DNA of 12,027 nt from Bacillota bacterium (GTDB lineage Bacteria > Bacillota_A > Clostridia > Peptostreptococcales > Anaerovoracaceae), in the NCBI GenBank assembly GCA_017437925.1, contig JAFRWQ010000282.1, positions 1 to 12,027 on the forward strand, read 5' to 3'. The translations under genes and the position numbers were made by a program. Below are positions 1 to 5,189 of this stretch, piece by piece. Every line of letters starts with the position of its first letter. Position 1 is the first letter of the stretch. The notes beneath the pieces were generated by a model. That model made no database searches. It worked only from the letters and a program-made list of their open reading frames with translations, and was not told where the DNA came from.

Positions 1-206
1 CCCTGGGCACCGAAAAGACCATGGAGCGCATGATCCTTTACATGAAGAGGACCCGTCCCCGCGACCCCGCCGAACTTGCCGACGAGATGCTTGCCATCAA
101 AGAGGAGTTCGAAGGCTACCGAAAGAAGAAGATCACCCAATACTACAACGAAAAACTCAATAAGCTCATGAACGAAGGCCTGGATGAAAGCGACACGGAA
201 GGATAA
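1..206 (+). CDS. C-terminal end of an unrecognised protein (5' truncated)
   Basis: The reading frame is open from the window edge (first full codon at base 3) to a TAA at 204-206, giving about 67 residues. An ATG at 21 has no Shine-Dalgarno in front of it and the frame continues upstream, so this is probably the tail of a longer protein. The visible part is hydrophilic and probably helical, with a long charged stretch (LAIKEEFEGYRKKK, then YYNEKLNKLMNEGL) and an acidic end (DESDTEG). There is no membrane segment and no motif that I recognise, so I assign no function. An intrinsic terminator about 95 bases downstream probably ends its transcript, which separates it from the transporter gene that follows. 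The codon choice is like that of the neighbouring genes. Confidence 0.7.
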   Translation, partial: LGTEKTMERMILYMKRTRPRDPAELADEMLAIKEEFEGYRKKKITQYYNEKLNKLMNEGLDESDTEG

Positions 207-245
207 GCTGACGGGCTATGGTTGCCGGTCCGCGGCTTAATATGG

Positions 246-272
246 GGCGGGGGCTCCTTGTTATACCCCGCC
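246..272 (+). other. GC-rich hairpin after the first gene
   Basis: GGCGGGG (246-252) pairs perfectly with CCCCGCC (266-272) around a 13-base loop. It lies 40 bases after the stop codon and about 28 bases before the main terminator. It is followed by TCAACTTTTG rather than a clean T run. It may protect the mRNA 3' end or act as a weak extra terminator; the sequence does not decide. Confidence 0.45.
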
Positions 273-295
273 TCAACTTTTGAGCTTCCGAAATA

Positions 296-324
296 TTGTA
301 AAACTGCCTGAATAATATTATTAT
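296..324 (+). promoter_or_regulatory. possible SigA promoter embedded in the terminator
   Basis: TTGTAA (296-301, 4/6 match to TTGACA) is followed after 17 bases by TATTAT (319-324, 5/6 match to TATAAT). The predicted start near 331 would serve the transporter gene at 386. No better promoter is visible between the terminator and that gene. The AT-rich terminator loop could produce such a match by chance, so confidence is low. Confidence 0.3.
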
Positions 325-339
325 TAAGGCAGTTTTTTT
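300..339 (+). terminator. intrinsic terminator of the first gene
   Basis: A stem of ten pairs (AAAACTGCCT at 300-309 with AGGCAGTTTT at 327-336) encloses an AT-rich loop. The loop can itself fold further (ATAAT/ATTAT), and the stem runs into seven T residues (333-339). This is a textbook Rho-independent terminator on the + strand. The 5' flank has only a short A run, so it is at best weakly bidirectional. Confidence 0.88.
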
Positions 340-359
340 ATGCGGAAGACCGCAAAAGG

Positions 360-381
360 CCCGCAGCAGCGGGTCCGGAGG
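360..381 (+). promoter_or_regulatory. small hairpin abutting the transporter Shine-Dalgarno
   Basis: CCCGC (360-364) pairs with GCGGG (369-373) around an AGCA loop. The Shine-Dalgarno GGAGG (377-381) lies three bases further on and only four bases before the ATG at 386, a shorter gap than usual. The hairpin leaves the site single-stranded, so it may help keep it open; this is inference. Confidence 0.45.
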
Positions 382-385
382 TAAC

Positions 386-1297
386 ATGGATACGGTAAAA
401 GTTCTCGTAAATCAGCTGATAATTTTCGTCATATATCTGGCGGTGGGCTTCCTGCTTGAAAAGGGAAAGCTTGTCACCAAAAAGAACAGCAGCGCCCTCA
501 CATCGTTTCTGCTCTACGCGGTGCTGCCCTGCCTCATAGTCAAGGCCTTCAATCAGCCGGGAAGCCCCGAAAAGACCGGGGAGCTGCTCTGGTCCCTGCT
601 GCTGGCCGCTCTGGCCCTGGCCCTTGCCATGATAATTTCGCATCTGGTCTTTAAGAAGGACCCGATCTCCGATTTCGGTTCGTCCTTCTCCAACGCCGGC
701 CTCATGGGCCTTCCCCTGATCGCAGCAGTCCTGGGCAGCGACGCCGCCTTCTACACCGCCGGTATGGTCGCCATGCTCAACGTGCTGCAGTGGACCTACG
801 GACAGTCCCTCATCACCGGAAACTGGAGCGAGCTTCAGCCCAAAAAGATCATAAAGAACCCCCTGATCATCGCCTTCGTCATAGGCCTTCTGGTCTATTT
901 TCTTCAGATACCCCTGCCCGCCCAGGCCGTGAGCACCATCAATTCGCTGGCGTCCTGCAGCGCTCCCATCGCCATGGTCATCATCGGCGTCTATCTTGGC
1001 GGAATGAAGCCTGCGGCTCTTAAGGACAAGTCCATCTGGATCTGCAGCTTCGTAAGGCTCATCATCATTCCCGCCGCGACCTTGCTGCTCTTCGCTCTCT
1101 TTAAGAACCTGCCCGTGGTGCTGCGCATGGCGATCTTCATCTCGGCCATGGCTCCCGTGGGCTCCAACATCGCCATATACGTCGAAAGACAGGGCAAGGA
1201 CACCGCCCAGGCGACGGCCCTGGTCTGCCTTTCCACCCTTCTCTGCCTTCTCACCATGCCCGTAATGCTCATGGCGGCCACCTCCCTCTGGGGTTAG
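386..1297 (+). CDS. AEC (auxin efflux carrier) family transporter
   Basis: This is a 303-residue, very hydrophobic membrane protein of the usual size for bacterial AEC transporters, which have about ten membrane segments in two inverted halves. What I see: an N-terminal segment (about 7-24), FSNAGLMGLPLI (101-112) matching the family's conserved asparagine/glycine/proline motif, KNPLIIAFVIGLL (157-169) opening the second half, and a C-terminal AMAPVGSNIAIYV followed by an STLLCLLTMPV segment (about 255-293), also typical. Family members in bacteria carry out secondary transport of organic anions such as malate or malonate; the substrate here cannot be read from sequence. The start is fixed by GGAGG four bases upstream. 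The M20 peptidase gene begins 63 bases after the stop without a visible terminator between them, suggesting co-transcription and perhaps export or uptake of a compound related to the peptidase's substrate or product (inference). Confidence 0.9.
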   Translation: MDTVKVLVNQLIIFVIYLAVGFLLEKGKLVTKKNSSALTSFLLYAVLPCLIVKAFNQPGSPEKTGELLWSLLLAALALALAMIISHLVFKKDPISDFGSSFSNAGLMGLPLIAAVLGSDAAFYTAGMVAMLNVLQWTYGQSLITGNWSELQPKKIIKNPLIIAFVIGLLVYFLQIPLPAQAVSTINSLASCSAPIAMVIIGVYLGGMKPAALKDKSIWICSFVRLIIIPAATLLLFALFKNLPVVLRMAIFISAMAPVGSNIAIYVERQGKDTAQATALVCLSTLLCLLTMPVMLMAATSLWG

Positions 1298-1324
1298 GTC
1301 CGTCCGGGCCCGCTGCCGCAAGAA

Positions 1325-1350
1325 AGGAGAGCCCGGCCCCGGCGCCGGGC
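1325..1350 (+). promoter_or_regulatory. Shine-Dalgarno separated from start codon by a hairpin
   Basis: The only good ribosome binding site before the M20 gene, AGGAG (1325-1329), lies 31 bases from the ATG at 1361, which is too far in linear sequence. Between them GCCCGG (1331-1336) pairs with CCGGGC (1345-1350). Folding this stem leaves about 11 unpaired bases between Shine-Dalgarno and ATG, a workable distance. No in-frame alternative start exists closer to the AGGAG. Stability of the hairpin could therefore tune translation. Confidence 0.5.
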
Positions 1351-1360
1351 GGCGCAAAGC

Positions 1361-2695
1361 ATGAAATACGACACCGCCTTATTTACGGAACACCTTCAGA
1401 AGATGTGCCGCATACCCACAGTCTCCAGCGCGGATCCCGAAAAGACCCGCGTCGGCGACTTCCTGAAGCTCCACGAAGTGCTCGAGGAGTGCTGGCCCCT
1501 GGTCCATAAAAAGATGACGAGAGAAGTCATAGGCAAGTGTGGCCTGCTCTACACTTTTAAGAGCGCGAGCCCCAGGAAGCTCCCCCTCATGTTCATCGCC
1601 CATCAGGACGTGGTCCCCGAGGGCGACTGGTCCATGTGGAAGTATCCCCCTTTCGGCGCCGAGATCCACGACGGCTGCGTCTGGGGCAGGGGGACCACCG
1701 ATTCAAAGTGCAACATCCAGGCCTACATGGACGCCCTCGAGATGCTCTTTGCCGAGGGCTGGGAGCCCGAATACGACCTCTACCTGGGCTTCGGCTATAA
1801 CGAAGAGATCATGGGAGGTCCGGGAGCCGCGGCGCCCATGATAGTCGAGACCCTTAAAGAAAGGGGAGTCCGGCTGGGCGGCCTCATCGACGAGTGCGGC
1901 GGCATAGTCGAAAAGGACGGAAAGTGCTATGCCGAGATAGTGATAAGCGAGAAAGGCTACGTGGACGTCATGTTCACAGCCCTTGATAAGGGCGGACACT
2001 CCGCTTCCCCCGCGAAAAACAACGCCCTGGTCAAGCTGGCGAAGACCATGATCGCCATCGACGAAAACCCCATGGAGCCCTTCATGAGCGAGGTGGTGGT
2101 CAAGGAGCTGGAGGCGAAGCACGCGCACGGCCTCATCGACGACCCCGAGCTTGACGCGCTCTGCGGCGACGTCAGGGGCAACTGGGACGCCGTGGTCGCG
2201 GTCTGCGAAAAGAACAGGAGGCTCAGCTCCCTGATACGCACCACCACCGCCATCACCATGTGCCAGGGCTCCGCCCAGGCCAACATCATACCCGAAAAGG
2301 CGACCCTCACCGTCAACTGCCGCATCATACCCGGCCAGACCATGGACGACCTCATGGCCCACTTCAGGGCCCTTATCCCCGAAGGGGTGGAAATGACAGT
2401 ACTCAAGGGCGGGAACCCGCCGGCTGTCCAGTCTACTGACAGCGAGTTCTACAAGCTCATCGCCTCCTGTGTCGACGAGCTCTACCCAGGCGCCCCCATG
2501 ATCCCGACCCTGCTGTCGGGCGGCACAGATTCCAGGTATTACTGCCCCATCTGCCCAACCGACAGCGTCTACCGCTTCACCGGCCTGCTGCAGGACGGCA
2601 GGAGCGCGGGAGCCCACCAGGTCAACGAGCACCTCTACCTGGATCACATCGAGGGCGACGTGCGCATGTACGTGAGCATACTGACCAAATACTGA
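1361..2695 (+). CDS. M20 family zinc metallopeptidase (dipeptidase/carboxypeptidase-like)
   Basis: This 444-residue protein has the size and complete motif set of co-catalytic zinc M20 hydrolases, which cleave peptides or N-acyl amino acids in the cytoplasm. Visible residues: H81 in AHQDVVP (first ligand), D114 in WGRGTTDSK (bridging ligand), the E148-E149 pair in YNEEIMGG (general base and ligand), D177 in LIDECGG (ligand), and H419 in AHQVNEH (last ligand). GGHSASP (211-217), in the lid/dimerisation domain, carries the conserved His213. SGGTDSRYY (386-394) resembles the Cps1/PM20D1-like branch. The glycine that often follows the lysine of the D114 motif is cysteine here. There is no signal peptide. 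The ATG at 1361 is the only plausible start although its Shine-Dalgarno is distant (see the hairpin entry). It lies 63 bases after the AEC transporter and probably shares its transcript. The exact substrate is unknown. Confidence 0.92.
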   Translation: MKYDTALFTEHLQKMCRIPTVSSADPEKTRVGDFLKLHEVLEECWPLVHKKMTREVIGKCGLLYTFKSASPRKLPLMFIAHQDVVPEGDWSMWKYPPFGAEIHDGCVWGRGTTDSKCNIQAYMDALEMLFAEGWEPEYDLYLGFGYNEEIMGGPGAAAPMIVETLKERGVRLGGLIDECGGIVEKDGKCYAEIVISEKGYVDVMFTALDKGGHSASPAKNNALVKLAKTMIAIDENPMEPFMSEVVVKELEAKHAHGLIDDPELDALCGDVRGNWDAVVAVCEKNRRLSSLIRTTTAITMCQGSAQANIIPEKATLTVNCRIIPGQTMDDLMAHFRALIPEGVEMTVLKGGNPPAVQSTDSEFYKLIASCVDELYPGAPMIPTLLSGGTDSRYYCPICPTDSVYRFTGLLQDGRSAGAHQVNEHLYLDHIEGDVRMYVSILTKY

Positions 2696-2902
2696 CGATA
2701 AAGCGGGCATGCGCGGGGTCTGAGCCGGACTTCGGCCTGATCGCCCCGGACCGCCGCCCGAAAGCCTCGCCAAAAGCCTCGTAAAAGGCTTAACGCCCTT
2801 GTCAGAGTGCAGGCAGCTGCCGGCTTTCAGGGTTTTCGGCGAAGCTCAAAGCCTCATGTTTTTTCGCAGGCTGCAAAGAGTCTGCCGCATCGTTAAAACT
2901 TC
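2696..2902 (+). other. Gene-free stretch with short repeats after the M20 gene
   Basis: About 207 bases between the M20 stop codon and a strong terminator contain no reading frame with a ribosome binding site or recognisable product. I see three copies of AAAGCCTC (2761-2768, 2773-2780, 2848-2855). The second copy forms a small hairpin, AAGCCT (2774-2779) with AGGCTT (2786-2791). There is also a 10-bp palindrome GGCAGCTGCC (2812-2821). The stretch could be a long 3' UTR or contain a small RNA ending at the terminator at 2947. No promoter, tRNA or known riboswitch pattern is visible. Confidence 0.4.
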
Positions 2903-2947
2903 AAAGCGGGAGGAAACGGACGTAAAAGCCCGGACCTCCCGCTTTTT
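2903..2947 (+). terminator. strong intrinsic terminator
   Basis: AAAGCGGGAGG (2903-2913) pairs perfectly over 11 bases with CCTCCCGCTTT (2935-2945), with a 21-base loop and a T run at 2943-2947. It probably ends the transporter/M20 transcript, or an unannotated RNA in the preceding 200 bases. Read on the other strand the stem is followed by only TTT, so it acts mainly on the + strand. Confidence 0.85.
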
Positions 2948-2950
2948 ATC

Positions 2951-2971
2951 GGGCTCTCGCGCCCCTTTTTT
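2951..2971 (+). terminator. weak second terminator in tandem
   Basis: GGGC (2951-2954) and GCCC (2961-2964) form a short stem with a six-base loop, followed after one base by six T residues (2966-2971). It lies directly after the strong terminator and may serve as a backup. The stem is only four pairs long, so the call is tentative. Confidence 0.4.
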
Positions 2972-3004
2972 CGCTGAGGTCTCTCTGCCTTCGCCTCTTC
3001 ATCG

Positions 3005-3043
3005 GGATCTTCGCGCTCCCGCAGTAATGCGGGCGGCGAAGCC
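3005..3043 (+). other. Large interrupted hairpin with a GNRA-type loop
   Basis: The inner stem CCCGCA (3018-3023) / TGCGGG (3028-3033) is capped by GTAA, which as RNA is a stable GNRA tetraloop. The outer stem CTTCGC (3009-3014) / GCGAAG (3036-3041) is separated by a 3x2 internal loop, and GG/CC (3005-3006, 3042-3043) can add two more pairs. It lies after the terminators but before the promoter at 3061, so no obvious transcript contains it. It may be a REP-like palindrome or part of an undetected RNA. Confidence 0.5.
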
Positions 3044-3060
3044 GGCACGCTTCAATAATA

Positions 3061-3089
3061 TTGACATAAATGTAAATATATGTCATAAT
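3061..3089 (+). promoter_or_regulatory. Near-consensus SigA promoter with operator-like inverted repeat
   Basis: TTGACA (3061-3066) and CATAAT (3084-3089) are separated by exactly 17 bases, so transcription should start near 3096. Superimposed is an inverted repeat TGACATA (3062-3068) / TATGTCA (3079-3085) with a 10-base spacer, overlapping both promoter elements. The half-site centres are 17 bp apart. A dimeric regulator bound here would block RNA polymerase. No such regulator can be named from the window. The promoter drives the small unknown gene and possibly radA behind it. Confidence 0.75.
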
Positions 3090-3117
3090 GATCCCGGACG
3101 GCGGAACTGCAGATCCA

Positions 3118-3600
3118 ATGAAGCTATCGGAGCTGGGGCTTAAAAGCGGAGCGGCTTCCTTTCCCGACGCTTTGGAAGAGGAGCTGACCCGCCAGAAGGC
3201 CCTGCTTGCCCGCTGCGAGAGCCTTGAAAAGGCCGTCCCGGGCAGGCTAGCGCTTAAGAAGGCAGGCGGCATTTCGGCTGAGGATGAGGACGGGGACATG
3301 GAACCGGCGTCCTCTTCGGGCCGAAGCTCCCTTATCCACGTGTACAAAGACGCCCTCAGCGGCAGAACGCGCTCCAGAAAGCTGGGCAGAAGGGACGGGC
3401 TGCTCAAAAAAAGGCTGAAGCTGGCCGCTCTCAGCCGCGAAATGATACCCGTACTGGTGTATAATATTAAGGAACTCGAAAAGCTGCGCGAAAGGCTCAG
3501 AGACCCCGATCTCAAAGAGCTGGAGGCCGGTCTTTCGGAGGCCTTCCGGCGGATCGGCACAGACATTGAAGCTTTCGGTAGCGAAGATCCCCGGCCTTAA
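3118..3600 (+). CDS. Hypothetical charged helical protein
   Basis: I do not recognise this 160-residue protein. It is hydrophilic and rich in Leu, Glu, Lys and Arg, with no membrane segment, signal peptide or cysteine-ligand motif. A helical N-terminal part (about 14-42, DALEEELTRQKALLARCESL) is followed by an acidic, serine-rich linker (about 50-70) and a basic region (about 75-100, RTRSRKLGRRDGLLKKRLK). A second helical region follows (about 105-150, IKELEKLRERLRDPDLKELEAGL) that could form a coiled coil. I chose the ATG at 3118 because the upstream ATG at 3088 lies inside the -10 box of its promoter and could not be on the transcript. The Shine-Dalgarno is weak (GGCGGA, 3100-3105). radA starts 72 bases downstream without a terminator, so the two may be co-transcribed. 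The opposite strand is also open here but encodes a serine-rich shadow sequence. Confidence 0.6.
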   Translation: MKLSELGLKSGAASFPDALEEELTRQKALLARCESLEKAVPGRLALKKAGGISAEDEDGDMEPASSSGRSSLIHVYKDALSGRTRSRKLGRRDGLLKKRLKLAALSREMIPVLVYNIKELEKLRERLRDPDLKELEAGLSEAFRRIGTDIEAFGSEDPRP

Positions 3601-3672
3601 AGCGTGGGGTTTTCAGGCTGCAGGAATATGCGGCCCTTAACATTAAATACTTACCTAAAACGGAGAACATAA

Positions 3673-5085
3673 ATGGCAAAGAAAAACGCGAAAACAGTAT
3701 TCGTATGTCAGGAGTGCGGTTACGAGAGCCCGCGCTGGCTGGGCCAGTGCATCTGCGGAGCCTGGAACTCCTTCGTCGAGGAAAAGGTCTACGACGAGAG
3801 CGACGATTCCAGGAGCAGGTCGGGCAAGGGGGCTTCCTCCCCCTCGGCTGAAAAGCGCAAAGCTTCGCCCCAGCCCCTCTCCCGGGTCACCTCGGGCCAG
3901 AGCACCCGGGTCGACACCGGCATAGGGGAGCTCAACCGGGTCCTGGGCGGAGGCCTGGTCAAAGGGTCCCTCACCCTGATCTCGGGAGAACCCGGCATAG
4001 GCAAATCGACCATGATAATCCAGGCGGCCTCCCACATCGCGAAAGCGCTTGGCACCGTCCTCTACGTCTCGGGCGAGGAGTCGGAGGAGCAGATCAAGAT
4101 GCGCTCCGACCGGGTCTGCCCCGAAGGCACCGAAGGCATATACGTGCTCTCCGAGACCGGCATGGAGGCCGTGATCGAGGCGGTCGACAGGCTAGATCCC
4201 GGCTTTCTCATCATAGACTCCATCCAGACCATGTACACCGACGAGCTGGAGTCGGCCCCCGGCAGCGTGTCCCAGGTGAGGGCCTGCGGAGGCCTGCTGA
4301 TGAATCTGGGCAAGGGCAGGGGGATACCCGTCTTCATCGTGGCCCACGTGACCAAGAGCGGCGAGCTGGCAGGGCCCAAGATAGTCGAGCACATGGTGGA
4401 CACGGTGCTGCAGTTTTCCGGCGAGAGAAGCCAGGACCTGCGCATCTTAAGGGCTCTTAAGAACCGCTTCGGGACCACCAGCGAGATCGGAGCCTTCGAG
4501 ATGAGGGAAGAAGGCCTGGTGGAGATAGAAAACCTCTCCGCCAGCTTCCTTGAAGGCCTTGAGGACAGCTCCGCGGGAGCCGTCGCCACCGCTGTCTACG
4601 AGGGCACCAGGCCTCTGCTCCTCGAGATCCAGGCCCTCACCGCCCCGACCAACATAGGCTTCGCCCGCCGCACAGCCATAGGCGTTGAAAATTCAAGGCT
4701 CGGCATGATAGTCGCGGTCCTTGAGAGAAAAGCATCCCTAAGCCTCATCAACCGCGACATCTACGTCAACATAGTGGGAGGGATGCGTCCCGAAGGGACC
4801 TCGACAGACCTTGCCGTTGCCCTGGCCATATGGTCGGACGAAAAAGGCTCGAAGCTCCCCTCCGGCTTTATCGCGATCGGCGAGATAGGCCTCACCGGAG
4901 ACCTGAGGCCCGTAAGAAGCGCAGACAAGCTCATAAAGGAAGCCGACCGCATGGGCTTTAAGGCCATGATGCTGCCCAAAAGAAGCATGGAAAAACTCGC
5001 AGAAAAACCGAAGAACATGAAGCTCATAGGGGTAACCGGTCTTGCCGAGGCCATAAGGGAAGCGTCAAAGCTGGCGGAAAAATGA
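3673..5085 (+). CDS. radA: DNA repair protein RadA (RecA-like, Lon-like C-domain)
   Basis: This 470-residue protein matches RadA, a cytoplasmic ATPase that promotes branch migration of recombination intermediates with RecA. Domains in order: an N-terminal zinc finger (C12, C15, then C26 and C28), a Ser/Lys-rich linker (about 41-75), a RecA-like ATPase with Walker A GEPGIGKST (105-113) and Walker B FLIIDS (178-183), the RadA-specific KNRFG motif (263-267), and a Lon-protease-like C-terminal domain (about 350-455) containing GGMRPEGTSTDLAVALA. The zinc finger is odd: the second pair is C-I-C, whereas the family normally has C-x-x-C. The start is supported by GGAG (3662-3665) seven bases upstream. 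In many Firmicutes disA follows radA; here a two-component system does. An inverted repeat spans its stop codon. Confidence 0.96.
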   Translation: MAKKNAKTVFVCQECGYESPRWLGQCICGAWNSFVEEKVYDESDDSRSRSGKGASSPSAEKRKASPQPLSRVTSGQSTRVDTGIGELNRVLGGGLVKGSLTLISGEPGIGKSTMIIQAASHIAKALGTVLYVSGEESEEQIKMRSDRVCPEGTEGIYVLSETGMEAVIEAVDRLDPGFLIIDSIQTMYTDELESAPGSVSQVRACGGLLMNLGKGRGIPVFIVAHVTKSGELAGPKIVEHMVDTVLQFSGERSQDLRILRALKNRFGTTSEIGAFEMREEGLVEIENLSASFLEGLEDSSAGAVATAVYEGTRPLLLEIQALTAPTNIGFARRTAIGVENSRLGMIVAVLERKASLSLINRDIYVNIVGGMRPEGTSTDLAVALAIWSDEKGSKLPSGFIAIGEIGLTGDLRPVRSADKLIKEADRMGFKAMMLPKRSMEKLAEKPKNMKLIGVTGLAEAIREASKLAEK

Positions 5086-5124
5086 AAACTGTCATCCCGC
5101 GCAGATAAGACGCTGTTTTCATTT
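5080..5124 (+). other. Inverted repeat spanning the radA stop codon
   Basis: AAATGAAAAC (5080-5089) and GTTTTCATTT (5115-5124) are perfect 10-base complements separated by 25 bases. The left arm contains the radA TGA; the right arm overlaps the first of the 11-bp repeats upstream of the response regulator gene. As RNA it is an A/U-rich stem without a following T run, so at most a weak terminator. It might instead be a regulatory DNA element. Confidence 0.4.
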
Positions 5125-5160
5125 GCTCTTCACAATTGCTTCATAAGCCCCCTTTATACT
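5118..5160 (+). promoter_or_regulatory. Activator-type promoter with three 11-bp direct repeats (PhoP/PhoB-like boxes)
   Basis: TTCATT (5118), TTCACA (5129) and TTCATA (5140) begin exactly 11 bp apart, and a -10 box TATACT follows at 5155-5160. The predicted start is near 5167, placing the repeats at about -49, -38 and -27. No good -35 hexamer exists 17 bases before the -10 (the bases there are ACAATT). The hexamers fit the Bacillus PhoP-box pattern TT(A/C/T)A(C/T)A, two perfectly and one in five of six positions. Members of the OmpR/PhoB family bind such tandem sites head to tail, so autoregulation by the downstream regulator is the simple reading. Confidence 0.6.
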
Positions 5161-5189
5161 GGAGCCAAATCAGAACCCGGAGGTCCGAA

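Noticed and set aside
338..1357. 339-residue minus-strand open frame opposite the AEC transporter
   Set aside because: Low-complexity Gly/Asp/His-rich translation antisense to a clear membrane protein, running across the transporter's ribosome binding site and flanks; no ribosome binding context of its own was seen.
1703..2773. 356-residue minus-strand open frame opposite the M20 gene
   Set aside because: Shadow of the M20 gene, which has all metal ligands on the + strand.
2700..3060. Possible tRNA, SRP RNA or known riboswitch in the gene-free stretch
   Set aside because: I looked for cloverleaf, SRP-like and riboswitch-like patterns and found none; only local hairpins and terminators are visible.
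2799..3143. 114-residue + strand open frame
   Set aside because: It runs through two terminators, the large hairpin and the promoter at 3061, and has no Shine-Dalgarno or recognisable protein character.
2946..3566. 206-residue minus-strand open frame
   Set aside because: Extremely serine-rich translation typical of the reverse complement of a Glu/Leu/Arg-rich helical gene. The + strand frame has a promoter and balanced composition.
5129..5158. SigA promoter reading TTCACA-N18-TTTATA upstream of the response regulator
   Set aside because: Possible, but TATACT at 5155 is the better -10, and the TTCACA is one of three phased repeats, so it is more likely a regulator site than a -35 box.
5136..5189. 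18-codon N-terminal extension of the response regulator
   Set aside because: It would begin inside the 11-bp repeat region and ahead of the -10 box. GGAGG before 5190 and the receiver-domain start support the shorter form.
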